Source: Onchidella celtica (Eukaryota > Mollusca > Gastropoda > Systellommatophora > Onchidiidae). From it: a DNA stretch of 64,000 nucleotides. Of this stretch, positions 11,701-20,710 are shown piece after piece (the first letter of the stretch is position 1; each line of letters starts with the position of its first letter). The translations under genes were made by a program, and so were the position numbers. The notes beneath the pieces are model-generated. The model made no database searches. It saw only the letters and a program-made list of their open reading frames with translations, and had not been told where the DNA came from. The DNA lies in NCBI GenBank assembly GCA_963931925.1, contig OZ007579.1, positions 47,185,271-47,249,270 of the forward strand, written 5' to 3'.

Positions 11701-12662
11701 GCCCACGATGAAACCACGCTCCAGGCTCTCATCAATAGCCTTGCCAAAGCCTGTGACAAATTCATGCTAAAGATCAGTGTCTCAAAAACTGTAGTTTTGA
11801 CACAAGGCTTGAGAAACCCCAACCCAATCATGCTGAATGGCTCTCCTCTGGAGCAAGTGGGAAAATTCTGCTACCTAGGCTCAACCATCAGTGGTAGCAC
11901 AGACATAACAACTGAAATAAATGCCAGAATAGGAAAGGCGGCCACAGCTTTTGGCAAACTCTCAAAAAGGGTGTGGAACAATAGCAAGCTGACCATCAAA
12001 ACAAAGGTACTCGTGTACCAAACTTGCGTCCTAAGCACCCTGCTGTATGGGTCAGAGACATGGACCACCTACTCCAAACATGAAAGATCCCTCAACTCCT
12101 TCCATCTGCGCTGCCTACGCAAAATTCTCAAGATCAAGTGGCAAGACAGGATCTCAAATATCGAAGTTCTGAGCCGAGCCAACATTCCATCAACTCAGGC
12201 TCTCCTAGGCAAAAAAAGACTGCGGTGGCTTGGACATCTCCACCGTATGGAAAATGATCGCATCCCCAGACAAATTCTCTACGGGGAACTTGCTACTGGC
12301 AACCGACCCAGAGGTAGGCCACATCTGCGATTCAAAGACACTTGCAAGGTCACGATGAAAGCATTCAACATCGACCCCAATGAATGGGAGAACCTTGCAA
12401 ATGATCGAAGCAGATGGAGACAAAAATTGCGCAGTGGCACGCTCGCAATAGACTTCAAGGCAAAAGAAACATACCTGACAAAACGACAGAGGCGGAATGA
12501 AAACACCCGCCAAAGTGAACCCAAAAGACTGACCTGCAATCACTGCCATCGCACTCTCGGGTCAAACATTGGTAGAATAAGCCACGAGAGAAGCTGTCAG
12601 TCAAAGTGAAAGTGAATATTCTAGCTGCTAAGACCGTCTGTAAAGACGCTAAAGGCCATATA
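8711..12662 (+). mobile_element. LINE copy 1 (near full length)
   Basis: 3,952 bp, matching 14478-18429 (reverse strand) almost base for base from TGTCAGGCC at the 5' end to GGCCATATA at the 3' end. The 5' untranslated region is about 750 bp, followed by one long ORF and a short 3' tail without poly(A). The flanks carry an imperfect target duplication: CACCCCCCATGTA before and CACCCCCATATA after, differing by one C and one base. The element inserted into the tyrosine-recombinase gene. Two nearly identical copies 5.8 kb apart indicate recent activity of this family. Confidence 0.92.
9478..12609 (+). CDS. LINE ORF: endonuclease-reverse transcriptase
   Basis: 1,043 codons, uninterrupted. Residues about 1-260 are an apurinic-type endonuclease (DIAALQETRLPDSG, ILGDFNARVG, and DCDTDHALVV near the end with the catalytic Asp-His). 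Residues about 480-800 are reverse transcriptase (KNKGDKGDCNNYRGISLLS, CGFRSKRSTIDMIFALRQ, CFVDLTKAFDTVSR, GVKQGCVLAPTLFGIYF, and the active site FADDAA). A C-terminal RGRPHLRFKD block follows, then a zinc-finger-like CNHCHRT...ISHERSC. Such proteins carry out target-primed reverse transcription. Codons upstream of the ATG also read LGTWNVRT, the usual endonuclease N-terminus with its Asn, back to a TAG near 9390, so the true start is unclear. The clade (I/Nimb-like, RTE-like or other) is not resolved. Confidence 0.9.
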   Translation: MRPGLQQQDLTNIDSIRKSQIIDRELQLLNIDIAALQETRLPDSGSVKEENYTFFWQGLSSEQPRIHGVGFAVKNSLINSIATPIGVSERTMTLRLNTRSGFTNIICAYAPTLTSSDETKDIFYEALQRTLHNIPLTEGLLILGDFNARVGADHSAWPKCIGHFGIGNINENGQRLLELCSVNSLCVTNTYFDLKRCQRTSWRHPRSGHWHQLDLILSRRKSLGCIKITRSLHSADCDTDHALVVSKIKISAKKIYRSKAPSIPKINVTAIRDESNRKSFEKLFAESMDNVTQCDSVDETWNTLSSKIHDCAIKSFGQHKVSNNDWVAQNSEILLPLIEQKKSAFNEYNKNCNQSTKTCLKNAKAKLQLEVRRCANKYWTDLCNSIQEANEKGDMKTAFSQMKVALGPIITKSAPLKSVNGEPITDKNEQLNRWVEHYSLLYSTEKNIPPDFEEHLQKLPMMAELDAEPSLVELSNAIDHLSAGKATGSDNIPADVLKDLKGPLLPHLYNLLLQCWKEGVIPHDMRDAKIVTLYKNKGDKGDCNNYRGISLLSITGKAFARVILCRLQQLAEKVLPETQCGFRSKRSTIDMIFALRQIQEKCKEQNRPLITCFVDLTKAFDTVSRSGLYAVLKSIGCPPTLLKLIASFHTDMRACVNFEGCTSNSFAVNSGVKQGCVLAPTLFGIYFAALLKNAFGQCSGGVLINTRVDGSIFNVARLKAKSRTEHIMLQELLFADDAAIVAHDETTLQALINSLAKACDKFMLKISVSKTVVLTQGLRNPNPIMLNGSPLEQVGKFCYLGSTISGSTDITTEINARIGKAATAFGKLSKRVWNNSKLTIKTKVLVYQTCVLSTLLYGSETWTTYSKHERSLNSFHLRCLRKILKIKWQDRISNIEVLSRANIPSTQALLGKKRLRWLGHLHRMENDRIPRQILYGELATGNRPRGRPHLRFKDTCKVTMKAFNIDPNEWENLANDRSRWRQKLRSGTLAIDFKAKETYLTKRQRRNENTRQSEPKRLTCNHCHRTLGSNIGRISHERSCQSK

Positions 12663-13215
12663 TATCACCCCCATATAAGGCATTAGGGGCGTGTACTATC
12701 AGTGCGGTTCTCAGAAAAACTCTGAGAGAGGCAGGCCTAGCGGAAGAATACACCGCGCGAAGCTTTCGTGCAGCTGGTGCCACGGCAGCGGTGAGGTCAG
12801 GTTGTGACCCAGAAGTCACGAGACAGATCGGGCGATGGAAGACACGGGATGTCTTTTATGAACACTATGTGTATCCAGGGTCAACTGAATCGATATCAAA
12901 CAAAATAGTTAACTTTAAGGGTGTTTAGATTGATTATTACAATTGACTGTATGATCCTATGTTTACCAATTCGATTGGTGGGCGGACATAACTTTAATTT
13001 GCGGGATAGGTTCCTGCCCTTGTTTTGGTTTGTCGTTTGTTTTGAAATTGAATTACTTGTATGCAATGAATCATGCAGTACCCACGTAATTATTATATGA
13101 TCTTGGAGCTAAGAACAGTGTGTCTTATACTTCAGTGGGTCATGCTAATCCTTCAGTACTGGGTTAAATCATTTGAGACATTCTTACATTTTTAGCACTT
13201 TCATCTCTCCACTAA

Positions 13216-13294
13216 TGGGCATATTATTGTTTTTATTTTTAATTCAATAAAACAATTTGTGTAAGACGCACAGCTTGACTTAAGTCTTTTGTGA
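13216..13294 (+). repeat. Split direct repeat B1
   Basis: 79 bp beginning TGGGCATATTATTG and ending CTTTTGTGA. It recurs as B2 at 13459-13537 with no difference seen. Its last three bases overlap the first three of A2. Confidence 0.9.
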
Positions 13295-13377
13295 TCGATG
13301 TCAAGCAGTGCGTCGGAACTACTTTTCGTTCTCTCTAACACACAGGAAGTGTTTTAGAGCAACGCTTTTCCAAGTTG
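13292..13377 (+). repeat. Split direct repeat A2
   Basis: 86-bp copy of A1 (5065-5150), differing by a G-to-T change in the hairpin stem. It follows B1 with a 3-bp overlap (TGA), the junction expected if the element replicates through a circular intermediate. Confidence 0.9.
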
Positions 13378-13458
13378 GAATGTTGTATTTTTATGATTAT
13401 TATGATATAAATAGATGGTCATGGAGGTTATTAATGTTGGACTTGCAACTGGAAGAGT

Positions 13459-13537
13459 TGGGCATATTATTGTTTTTATTTTTAATTCAATAAAACAATT
13501 TGTGTAAGACGCACAGCTTGACTTAAGTCTTTTGTGA
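13459..13537 (+). repeat. Split direct repeat B2, right end of YR element
   Basis: 79-bp copy of B1. An 81-bp spacer (13378-13458) separates A2 from B2. I place the right end of the retroelement here. No target duplication is expected for this class and none was seen. Confidence 0.88.
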
Positions 13538-14144
13538 ATAGTAAAGAGGTTAAATTTTTCAAAAGTACAGGAAACTCAGAATCGATAAAATTGACCCAAT
13601 TTTTTAAACGATTTTTTCTCTAATCGGGTGGTGCTGAAATGCGCCTCATTCTGTCAGGCATAATCATATCTTATTTAAAAAAAAATAGTGACGGGAGTGA
13701 TCCATTTTTGGTGCAATTTTGGCCATTTTTTTTGCTCGATGCTACAGCCTAAATGACATTTTCAAAAATTCTAAAATTAATTTTCCCAAATGTCAGCTAA
13801 TCTAGCCCAATCTCTTTTGCATGGGCTGGTTTTGTTGATTCAAGTGTCAGGTATTTTAAAATAAAAAGTTGTAAAAATGTGTACAATGATCTTTGTCTTG
13901 GCTCCCTATAACATGCCCACCTCACCGAAAACATGATTAATGCGCGTTCAATTCAGCTGGCACAGTTTCCCTGAAATATGTAGTAAGACTTTAGAATACG
14001 GGAAGCTTTTTAGACCAAAAAGAGAGAGGGATAAAATAGTGGGTTCATAGGTTTATCGTGGACACCGCCGCGTAAATCATCTAGTATATTAAAAAAACAG
14101 CAACAAAACAATCAGTAGAATAACAATACCTTACCCTCCAGGTG
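13538..14144. other. Non-coding stretch between elements
   Basis: No gene or known element recognised; A/T runs and a few short T-rich tracts only. Confidence 0.4.
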
Positions 14145-14340
14145 TCTCCGAAATGAGAAATCATTGGCACTTACACGATTCTGAAAATGAAGTAAATAAA
14201 GTTCTTCTTTTCAGTTAATCCCATATGAAAAACATTCGTACCGCATTTGTGAATTGTCGCACATAATATGCACATTCATTTCTGAACTTTAACATGATGT
14301 AATTATGTACACTCGGAAGAAACATTTTATTATAGACGTT
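14145..14340 (-). other. 3' flank of broken paralogue B
   Basis: Read on the minus strand this matches the 3' flank of the gene at 23300-25585 (about 25870-26035, and again at about 27820-27870) and the right edge of the window (63900-64000). Shared blocks include ATTATGTGCGACAATTCA (with the right edge), AATGCGG and TTAACTGAAA. It continues the paralogue remnant at 20174-20710 on the other side of the solo LTR. Confidence 0.75.
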
Positions 14341-14477
14341 TGTCACAAATCCCAGACTGGGAGATGTAATAGTTTATGACAGGACAACAATCACGAACAA
14401 ACAAGTTTAACACTTAACAGAACAACCCATCAGACTCACACATTTATTAAACATAATTATACAGATAATAGCGCAAT

Positions 14478-17400
14478 TATATGGCCTTTAGCGTCTTTAC
14501 AGACGGTCTTAGCAGCTAGAATATTCACTTTCACTTTGACTGACAGCTTCTCTCGTGGCTTATTCTACCAATGTTTGACCCGAGAGTGCGATGGCAGTGA
14601 TTGCAGGTCAGTCTTTTGGGTTCACTTTGGCGAGTGTTTTCATTCCGCCTCTGTCGTTTTGTCAGGTATGTTCCTTTTGCCTTGAAGTCTATTGCGAGCG
14701 TGCCACTGCGCAATTTTTGTCTCCATCTGCTTCGATCATTTGCAAGGTTCTCCCATTCATTGGGGTCGATGTTGAATGCTTTCATCGTGACCTTGCAAGT
14801 GTCTTTGAATCGCAGATGTGGCCTACCTCTGGGTCGGTTGCCAGTAGCAAGTTCCCCGTAGAGAATTTGTCTGGGGATGCGATCATTTTCCATACGGTGG
14901 AGATGTCCAAGCCACCGCAGTCTTTTTTTGCCTAGGAGAGCCTGAGTTGATGGAATGTTGGCTCAGCTCAGAACTTCGATATTTGAGATCCTGTCTTGCC
15001 ACTTGATCTTGAGAATTTTGCGTAGGCAGCGCAGGTGGAAGGAGTTGAGGGATCTTTCATGTTTGGAGTAGGTGGTCCATATCTCTGAGCCATACAGCAG
15101 GGTGCTTAGGACGCAAGTTTGGTACACGAGTACCTTTGTTTTGATGGTCAGCTTGCTATTGTTCCACACCCTTTTTGAGAGTTTGCCAAAAGCTGTGGCC
15201 GCCTTTCCTATTCTGGCATTTATTTCAGTTGTTATGTCTGTGCTACCACTGATGGTTGAGCCTAGGTAGCAGAATTTTCCCACTTGCTCCAGAGGAGAGC
15301 CATTCAGCATGATTGGGTTGGGGTTTCTCAAGCCTTGTGTCAAAACTACAGTTTTTGAGACACTGATCTTTAGCATGAATTTGTCACAGGCTTTGGCAAG
15401 GCTATTGATGAGAGCCTGGAGCGTGGTTTCATCGTGGGCCACGATTGCAGCATCATCTGCGAAGAGGAGCTCTTGTAACATAATATGCTCTGTACGAGAT
15501 TTTGCTTTTAGTCTGGCAACATTAAAAATGGAGCCGTCCACTCTGGTGTTAATAAGTACTCCACCTGAACATTGACCAAAGGCATTCTTGAGTAGGGCTG
15601 CAAAATATATACCAAATAAGGTAGGAGCAAGAACACATCCCTGCTTCACACCGCTGTTTACAGCAAATGAATTGGATGTGCAGCCCTCAAAGTTGACACA
15701 TGCCCTCATGTCAGTGTGGAAGGATGCAATAAGTTTTAGCAATGTTGGTGGACAGCCTATGGATTTAAGGACTGCATACAGGCCAGATCGGCTTACGGTG
15801 TCGAAAGCCTTTGTTAGGTCCACAAAGCATGTTATAAGCGGCCTGTTTTGTTCTTTACATTTTTCTTGGATTTGCCGAAGTGCAAATATCATGTCAATAG
15901 TTGATCGTTTGCTTCGAAAGCCACATTGTGTTTCTGGTAAGACTTTTTCCGCCAGTTGTTGAAGGCGACAGAGGATGACGCGAGCAAAAGCCTTTCCAGT
16001 AATGCTGAGGAGGGATATGCCTCGATAGTTGTTGCAGTCGCCTTTGTCTCCTTTGTTCTTGTAAAGTGTGACAATTTTGGCGTCTCTCATATCATGTGGT
16101 ATCACGCCTTCTTTCCAACACTGCAGTAACAGATTATACAGGTGTGGTAATAGTGGGCCTTTTAGGTCTTTTAATACCTCTGCCGGAATGTTGTCACTTC
16201 CTGTGGCTTTTCCAGCAGACAGGTGGTCGATTGCATTGGAAAGCTCGACTAAGGAAGGTTCAGCGTCAAGTTCGCCCATTATTGGCAGTTTTTGGAGGTG
16301 TTCCTCAAAATCTGGTGGAATATTTTTCTCAGTTGAATACAACAGAGAGTAATGCTCTACCCACCTATTCAGTTGTTCATTTTTATCTGTGATGGGTTCA
16401 CCATTTACAGACTTAAGTGGGGCGCTTTTGGTGATGATTGGCCCAAGAGCTACTTTCATCTGACTAAAGGCGGTTTTCATATCTCCCTTTTCATTTGCCT
16501 CTTGTATGCTGTTACACAAGTCTGTCCAGTATTTGTTGGCGCAACGTCTTACCTCCAGCTGAAGTTTAGCTTTTGCATTTTTCAAACAAGTTTTTGTACT
16601 CTGATTGCAATTTTTGTTATACTCATTGAAAGCAGATTTCTTTTGCTCAATGAGAGGTAGGAGAATTTCGCTGTTCTGGGCTACCCAGTCGTTGTTTGAA
16701 ACTTTATGCTGTCCAAAAGACTTGATGGCACAGTCATGAATTTTTGAACTGAGAGTGTTCCATGTTTCATCTACCGAGTCACATTGGGTGACATTATCCA
16801 TGCTTTCAGCAAATAACTTTTCAAATGACTTTCTATTTGATTCATCTCTGATTGCTGTTACATTGATCTTAGGGATTGAAGGGGCTTTTGATCTGTATAT
16901 TTTCTTGGCCGAAATTTTGATTTTGCTGACTACCAGTGCATGGTCGGTGTCACAGTCAGCACTGTGGAGGGAACGAGTTATTTTTATACAGCCCAAACTC
17001 TTCCTCCTTGAGAGAATAAGATCTAATTGATGCCAATGGCCAGACCTGGGATGGCGCCATGATGTTCTTTGGCATCTCTTAAGGTCAAAGTACGTGTTTG
17101 TAACACATAATGAGTTTACGGAGCATAGCTCCAGAAGGCGCTGCCCGTTTTCGTTGATGTTGCCAATGCCGAAGTGCCCAATGCACTTTGGCCATGCGGA
17201 GTGATCTGCTCCCACTCGAGCGTTAAAGTCACCCAGAATTAGCAGGCCTTCGGTGAGAGGGATGTTGTGGAGAGTCCTCTGCAATGCCTCGTAGAAAATG
17301 TCTTTGGTTTCGTCAGAGGAGGTAAGTGTTGGGGCATAGACACAGATAATGTTGGTAAAACCAGACCGGGTGTTCAGTCTGAGTGTCATGACGCGTTCTG

Positions 17401-18429
17401 ACACTCCAATTGGAGTTGCGATCGAATTGATAAGGGAGTTTTTTACGGCGAAGCCCACGCCGTGGATTCTCGGCTGTTCGCTGCTAAGGCCCTGCCAGAA
17501 GAAGGTGTAGTTTTCTTCTTTGACTGACCCGGAGTCGGGAAGTCGAGTTTCTTGAAGGGCAGCGATGTCGATGTTTAGTAGCTGAAGTTCTCGATCAATA
17601 ATTTGGGATTTCCTGATGGAGTCAATATTAGTGAGATCTTGCTGTTGCAAGCCTGGGCGCATTGTTCTGACGTTCCAGGTACCAAGTTTTAGTATTTTTC
17701 TGTTTTTGCCAGGTGCACACTTTACGTCAGCTTTTTGACTTTTGGTCTAGCTCCAACCACCTTATGAAGCAGGCTGACGTGGCGGAACAACACCCAACTG
17801 CCTGGGGGCTGCCCAGGTTACGGCGGGCGGTAGTTGATCAATGCAGCTGAAAAGCCGCTCCCACCGACAGAGGGGACCCCTGGCGCTCATCCGTACGCCA
17901 AATGGATTGAGCTTATCACCGGTAACTGCCACCTCCCGTGTTGTGCCCATCCGTAACGGATGGCTGGAGTGTCCTCTCCAAATCGGAAATGGGTGGGCTT
18001 ATAGAGGAGAGACAGACGCTTGCCAAGCCCGAGCAAACGCCTCCTCGTTTTGCTGCCTTGCCTGGGCTATTTTTAAGAGATGGTGCTTTGCCCAGAGGCA
18101 CCACCCCTCTCTCTGCCATTCTAGTTAAACCCAAGGGAGAGACCAGGTCAATACATTTGGAACTAGTCCGGCTGCAGGAGATGCTGGAAGCCAGTTTGAT
18201 GCAGTTCTCCCTGACAACCACCTTCGGGTCTCCACTCCTGATTTTCTGTCTGGGTTTACTCCCATAGCCTTTGCTATCATAGCAACACACAAGGCAGTGT
18301 GGTATTTGTATTCAGGGTTACCTTCCCCTAGTCTTCCTCTCTCCCGAGATGACCCACAAGACAGTGGGGGTGACAGTAGCAGGCTGTATTGTGTACTGTC
18401 GTACAATAGCAGAAAACTCTGGCCTGACA
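14478..18429 (-). mobile_element. LINE copy 2 (near full length, reverse strand)
   Basis: Reverse-complement copy of 8711-12662, 3,952 bp, with only scattered substitutions. The 3' end is at 14478 (TATATGGCC) and the 5' end at 18429. It lies inside the solo LTR after GCGCAATTA. No clean target duplication is visible, and the 5' side is followed by 18430-19065, which does not belong to the LTR. Confidence 0.92.
14531..17662 (-). pseudogene. LINE endonuclease-RT ORF, one nonsense mutation
   Basis: Same protein as 9478-12609, with the same domains in order: apurinic endonuclease, reverse transcriptase with FADDAA, and the C-terminal RGRP block plus CNHCHRT zinc-finger-like motif. The frame opens at 17662 and stops at 14963, where copy 1 reads LSRANIPST. 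The Arg codon CGA has become TGA, a typical C-to-T change. Beyond it the frame stays open to 14531. The reverse transcriptase core is intact, but the protein lacks about 143 C-terminal residues. Confidence 0.9.
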
Positions 18430-19065
18430 AAGTTCTTAAGTAACCCCTATAAAAACGTCCATTTTTTTACTGCCAGAAATAAACATACTTTGGTATAATT
18501 TTTTTTCAAAATGTTTTTATGTTCCCACTGCTTCAAAACTGCTCCTGTATGTACCTTGTCCATTTCTGAGTACATTAAGCATCAGATTATGTCAAAAAGT
18601 ATCTGGGTCAGTGCAAAAAAGCTCCAATAGAAACATGGACAGAGGGACTGAAAAATGTACAACACACAAAGGGGAAAAGAGACACATTCTGTGACACTTT
18701 GTCCATCTTTGTTTTAGATTTTATAAGTTTTATGGCTGTAACTGTTCTTAATTTGGTGAAATAAGATGATTTTCACATGAAAATGAAACGTGTCGGACAT
18801 TACTGTGATGACAGAAAAGTAGCAATAAAGTCACTAATATGGCAAAGAATGCACATTTCACCTGTAATTGAGTGTTAAAATCATTACTGTTAGCCAAAAG
18901 TTTCAATGATGTATAAAAGAGTGCACTTAATGCACAAAAAATGCTACTCTTTTGTAGTCACAGTAACGTCCGCCACAAAAAGGCAAAATTAAAGTTTTTA
19001 CAGTGTTGTTAATGAGTGTCAAGAACAGATTTAATCCATAAATGTTTCCACTGACTAAATTTTTT
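18430..19065. other. Extra segment joined to the 5' end of LINE copy 2
   Basis: About 640 bp absent from the intact solo LTR and from LINE copy 1. No coding frame is seen. Its last 49 bp (19017-19065) match the first bases of the Gmr1-like LTR (TGTCAAGAACAGATTTAA at 44359 and 49343). It is therefore a chimeric joint: either upstream sequence carried along with the LINE, or part of an older nested insertion. Confidence 0.6.
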
Positions 19066-20173
19066 TATACATTATACATTATATTATTGCAATTAACTGC
19101 CGTACAACGGCCTTATTCTCACACACACTCTCCCTCAAATCCACAACCCGCTAGTTACTCCTAAAGGCACTTCGGCCTCAGCCTCTCCCCTCAGGGTCTT
19201 AATAGCACATTAATAATTCACTGGCACCGCAGTCTCTCAATATCACCTTCCGATTGTCATACACCTTAGCACTCCCCTAGCACCTCAGCAGGGCAATAAC
19301 ACATTATCACATTCAATAGACATTATCATTTCGATAGTACATTATTAGTTCACTAGCCCCTCAACATGGCAATAGTACATTATCACATTCACGCTCATAT
19401 CTACGTCCCTGTCCGTGGCCTGACTGCCACGACTTTATGTGCCTCTACTGTCCTGCACTGACAGCCTCACTTCTGGCCTATGTGTGGCCTCCGGCCCTAT
19501 GCTGGCCTATCCCGTGCTCATCGAGGTGGCTCTGCGGCCCGTCCTCGACACCTACAAGAATAACATTACATTGGTATAATACCCTACCATTTCTATTCAC
19601 TCCACCTCTCCTTACAACCCATGAAGCGTACACACACTAGTTCACCTTTCACTCATCACACCTCTTACGGTAACACACCTCCATCGGAGTACACACTACT
19701 CACTCGCGCTACAAATCCATGAACTCACTTTCATCTATCGCTCATGGCGCACATTGCTATATCCAATATCAAGGACTTCCACATTCCTCACATATACTTA
19801 TTTACATCATGGTAATAGACGAATATAATATAATACATCACTCATAATTATCAATCAACGTTCTACCTACCAGTCATCACTGGAAAAACTCTCTCACTGG
19901 TCTCTCGACTGCTCCCCTTATGTCCGCCCGCTGGGCTCTTACTAGCGTCCGTTCCGTAGGACCTTCTAACTTGCAGTGATAGTAATACAGCGCTTTCGCC
20001 TCATTCAGACCCCCCCCCCCTACTCATAACATGCACGCTTAACCTACTTGTCTACGTGCGTTAATTTTACTCTCCTCCTTTCACGTCTTTCCCTACCTGT
20101 CTGCCGTGAGCCCTTCTTACTCTACACCCGCTCTGTAGCAATCCCCTTAATTGCACTCACTCCACTCGTGACA

Positions 20174-20710
20174 ACGTTGTCTTAAACTATCACATTTTCC
20201 ACCATCATCCTATTAAATCATTCGTCGTTCTACGTTCTTGGATGGGGGCAGGAGATTCTGCTCTCAACTGCCACCTCTTCACCCCTTTCCAACCTCTCTG
20301 TCTAGACTGATTAGTCAATAAATCTGACATTTAAAATCATTACTGCAGCCAAATGTTTACACGTCCAGGAGACAGATATTTCCTTCAGGTTCAAACAAAC
20401 AAACGAACCAGCAGACAAGTCGCTATTAGGGAAAGAATGAGTGACCTCACAAGATAAAAACTGGACAATCTCGACCAGTTACCATAGTTGACTTGTTGGT
20501 CGAAGACGGAAAAACATTTTGACTGAGAAAATCTTTGAATTTCCCTTTCGTCTTGTTTGTAAAAGACATCTTGAGCACATCCCAGGATACACGGTTCGCC
20601 TTGTCTACTTTGTATAGCGCGTTCATATGTTTCTTTGCAGAAACATAGTGGTAGATGTGTTGTCTACGATTTCAGAGAAAGAAAAAATATCTTTGGATAC
20701 GTCTAAATTT
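20174..20710 (-). pseudogene. Partial inverted paralogue (B) of the 23300-25585 gene
   Basis: The reverse complement aligns with the last coding part and 3' UTR of the gene at 23300-25585. After a 2-bp deletion relative to that gene near LQRN, the frame runs open from TYERAIQSRQGEPC through QRFSQSKCFSVFDQQ and SFYLVRSLILSL to a stop at the same place. The conserved Cys, the GNW segment and the hydrophobic tail are kept. Upstream exons of this copy are not found. The solo LTR sits in its 3' UTR, whose continuation is at 14145-14340. It is a truncated duplicate, probably not expressed as a full protein. Confidence 0.85.

Larger units (their letters stand above)
7693..12928 (+). pseudogene. Tyrosine recombinase of the YR retroelement, LINE-interrupted
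   Basis: The recombinase runs to about 8710 and resumes in frame at about 12665-12928 after the inserted LINE. Box A is AMCRPSELSPK, with the catalytic Arg near 8449. After the LINE the frame reads PPYKALGACTISAVLRKTL. Box B is TARSFRAAGATAAVRSG (12752-12800), then QIGRWKTRDVFYEHYVYPG with the candidate nucleophile Tyr, ending in TAG at 12926-12928. The family recombines the DNA intermediate into the genome and replaces a DDE integrase. In box B the usual first His of HxxR is Arg (RSFR). The LINE lies exactly between VSLHPP and PPYKALG, so the original reading can be followed across it. Confidence 0.85.
5065..13537 (+). mobile_element. DIRS/PAT/Ngaro-type retroelement, split by a LINE
   Basis: The element is defined by split direct repeats. 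A1 (5065-5150) recurs as A2 (13292-13377), and B1 (13216-13294) recurs as B2 (13459-13537), giving the order A1-genes-B1-A2-B2. This is the known terminal arrangement of Ngaro/PAT-type tyrosine-recombinase retroelements. Between the repeats lie gag, RT-RNase H and a tyrosine recombinase, in overlapping frames as in that order. Without the inserted LINE (8711-12662) the element is about 4.5 kb. No methyltransferase domain was recognised, which would favour Ngaro over PAT, but degradation makes this unsafe. All genes carry stops or frameshifts, so it is dead. Confidence 0.88.
14341..20173 (+). mobile_element. Solo LTR with ACGTT target duplication, split by LINE
   Basis: It begins TGTCACAAATCCCAGACTGG and ends CCACTCGTGACA, so it has TGTCA/TGACA inverted termini. 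It is flanked by ACGTT at 14336-14340 and 20174-20178, a perfect 5-bp duplication. Without the inserted stretch (about 14478-19065) the LTR is about 1.25 kb and aligns along its length with the intact solo LTR at 57665-58897. No internal retroelement genes of its own remain, so it is a recombined solo LTR. Size and termini resemble the Gmr1-like LTRs at 36693 and 44359, but family identity is inferred only. Confidence 0.88.

Noticed and set aside
9012-12549. Many minus-strand open frames antisense to the LINE (and their mirror copies at 14591-17030)
   Set aside because: They are shadows of the conserved LINE ORF on the other strand, repeat in both copies and have no domain of their own.
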